From the NCBI RefSeq assembly GCF_933775445.1, contig NC_065872.1:12772001-12836000 (forward strand): a stretch of 64,000 nucleotides of DNA, in the 5' to 3' direction. A program made the position numbers and the translations under genes. Source of the DNA: Argentina anserina (taxonomy: Eukaryota; Streptophyta; Magnoliopsida; Rosales; Rosaceae). Below, in pieces: positions 62,280 to 64,000 of the stretch (position 1 is the first letter of the stretch; every line of letters begins with the position of its first letter). Below the pieces are notes generated by a model. That model saw nothing but the letters and a program-made list of their open reading frames with translations, was not told the DNA's origin and did no database searches.

Positions 62280-63780
62280 TTATGTAACGCTAATGCATGT
62301 GGCATATGATTCGAGAACTGATAGAGCTTGCTCGGTGATAGCCCTATTTCTAACGCGTTTCACCCAATCACCCACAATTTCTGCTGCTTGGGTGCCCTTG
62401 ACACCTTCTTCTAGTGCCTCTGCTGCTTCGGCTAATTTTCCTCCAGCCAGGTAGCACTCCACTTTATTGATGACGGATTCAATCCCATCCCCAGATTGAT
62501 CTACTTCCTTCACCTAAACAAAATCCAAAAGCAAGTATGGTGAACGCTCCAACAAGTAGAGTTCAAAGGTGATTTGGAAGGAAATGAGACCTCATATCTA
62601 CATACCTTTAACCAGGATGCTATCCCTGCTAAAGAGTGAGCCAAAATGCCACCACCACCGGGAGGGAGTAGGCTGTAGTGTCGTACTGGCCCTTTTAAGG
62701 CATCAAACTGCAAGACAATTAAAATGTATTTTAGCAAATACAGAAATGATATTAGACATACTAACTAGAGCTGCTGGTAACAGGACTTCAATCACACAGG
62801 ACGACAATGATGAAGCAGATTTGAATTGAGAATATGTAAGTATACTAAAACTCATAAATGAAGCATATGGATGAAACTAGGATGAATAACTTAGGCACCA
62901 AACAAAGTTGAAAATATTTTTGAATCAATAAATCTTGAAAAACTATTGAATATAAATTACAAAAAGATCCAAGTCGGCATAAGAGTTGATAATCAGCACA
63001 GTTATTAGATAAACAAAGAATTGAGCATACATCTAAATAAGACAAAGATAATCAGACATAGTACCATAAAAGTTTATGAATATCTAGCCTACTGCTTATA
63101 ACCTTATACAACTTAAGAGAACTATAAGGCTGCCGTTAACAACTATCAAACATCCATGAATTACTAATCACGTGTGCAATCAAAATCTGTAGGAAGTAAT
63201 TATACCTCCCATCAACTAGATAAAAGGGCTATCATCTATGTCTTAGCTAGTCAGCTTATAATGAGGCAAAGCTTAGTAATGCAAACAAAAGCTCACAGAC
63301 GGCTGGTAAACGTATATGGTTTATTATACAAGAAAATCGGCATATATGTAATAAAGAAATAAAATATACTAGCCTTCTGATTTAATTGCAATATGGTATC
63401 TGTGCCACTCTTTAGTGTTTCCTCAGGCAGTGATGAAAGGACCAAATCCACTATTGAATTTTTATCTATGACGTCAAGATAAGTGCTCAAAGCCTCTATT
63501 TCTGTCTGGATTGGTAACCCTTTGGAAAGTGCATCTTCCAATGCAAGTGCACCCTGCAAGATACATAAAACATAAAGATTACTTGGATGTAACTTGCCAG
63601 TTTGGAAATATAATTGAGAAGGTTTTTTTTTTTTTTTGGAACTGAATTGAGAAGGTTAAAAGTGAATAGATGTAAGCATAACAATACTAAGAAACCACCC
63701 ACCAATGCTAGCTTGTGAGCAGAGTGAGTCTGACGAGCTTCTTCAGATCTTGCATAGAATGCAACACATAAGGCATTTAT
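62280..63780 (-). CDS. MIC60: MIC60/mitofilin, C-terminal exons (gene continues past the window end)
   Basis: MIC60 is the inner-membrane core of the MICOS complex that shapes cristae junctions and, in plants, helps lipid transport between mitochondrial membranes. Visible exons (minus): 63703-63780, 63374-63553, 62606-62707 and 62280-62513, giving 197 C-terminal residues with continuous phase-0 junctions. The mitofilin domain is clear: NALCVAFYARSEEARQTHSA, GALALEDALSKGLPI, LRHFSLIP-like VRHYSLLPPGGGGILAHSL, and the tail AITEQALSVLESYATCISVT. The intron between 63374 and 62707 has a GC donor (AAG followed by GCTAGT) rather than GT. No further exon could be assigned between 63781 and 64000. 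The transit peptide, membrane helix and coiled coil lie outside the window. Confidence 0.9.
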
Positions 63781-64000
63781 CTACACAAGGAGAAACCAAA
63801 TACCATCAGCTTTCATAACACATAACAGACAAATATATGTATACACCACACAAATAGATTCTATCAAGCAATCCTATTAGATAATAATTTCCGGAGTCCA
63901 AATTATATAAAATTAGAGCCTATAATCCTAAATCTTCCTAATGGATCAGATACAGGCCAAGTTGCAAGTCTTCATCATTATCTAATTTCTGCTCTTTCAG

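Noticed and set aside
1..64000. CRISPR arrays, bacterial operons, tRNA or rRNA genes
   Set aside because: Plant nuclear context; no spacer-repeat arrays were seen and I could not identify any tRNA or rRNA gene by eye. A tRNAscan or Rfam run would be decisive.

Overview
This is a stretch of plant nuclear DNA, AT-rich, with intron-bearing genes separated by transposon-rich spacers. All recognisable genes are eudicot plant families: ascorbate oxidase, the chloroplast NDH-complex immunophilin PNSL4/FKBP16-2, a HIPP metal-binding protein, a GPI-type aspartic protease, the cellulose-synthase-interacting protein CSI1 and mitochondrial MIC60. A rosaceous species such as strawberry or rose would fit, but that is an impression and no search was possible.

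Layout. 1-8600 is gene-poor: a small foldback MITE, a roughly 3-kb GC-flanked element holding five tandem 505-bp palindromic units, a nonautonomous hAT element with a near-matching target duplication, and a GC-rich foldback. 8662-11142 (+) is a five-exon L-ascorbate oxidase gene. 13857-19209 is an old, broken Ty1-copia element. 20294-24053 (+) is five-exon PNSL4. 27013-27570 (-) is two-exon HIPP20. 28000-35800 has no clear gene but carries two hAT-like insertions, a compound inverted repeat and a CT microsatellite. 35832-41189 is a young Ty1-copia element with two identical 134-bp LTRs and a perfect 5-bp target duplication, yet a broken reading frame. 41630-42405 is a frameshifted LEA_2/NHL-type pseudogene. 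43621-47746 (-) is a ten-exon aspartic protease gene. 48190-49710 is repeat-derived with a nested hAT-like insertion. 50400-58666 (-) is CSI1, and 62280 to beyond the window end (-) is the 3' part of MIC60.

The genes do not form one pathway; they are ordinary, independently regulated plant genes: apoplastic redox (ascorbate oxidase), thylakoid lumen (PNSL4), metal binding at membranes (HIPP20), cell-surface or secretory proteolysis (aspartic protease), cellulose synthase-microtubule linkage (CSI1) and mitochondrial cristae (MIC60).

Exon boundaries were assigned by hand from GT/AG (one GC/AG) signals, frame continuity and similarity to remembered family members. The most unusual points are the tandem array of palindromic units, the apparent CTG in place of the ATG at the conserved CSI1 N-terminus, and the young copia element whose frame breaks lie at homopolymer runs. 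I found no clearly new biological system.
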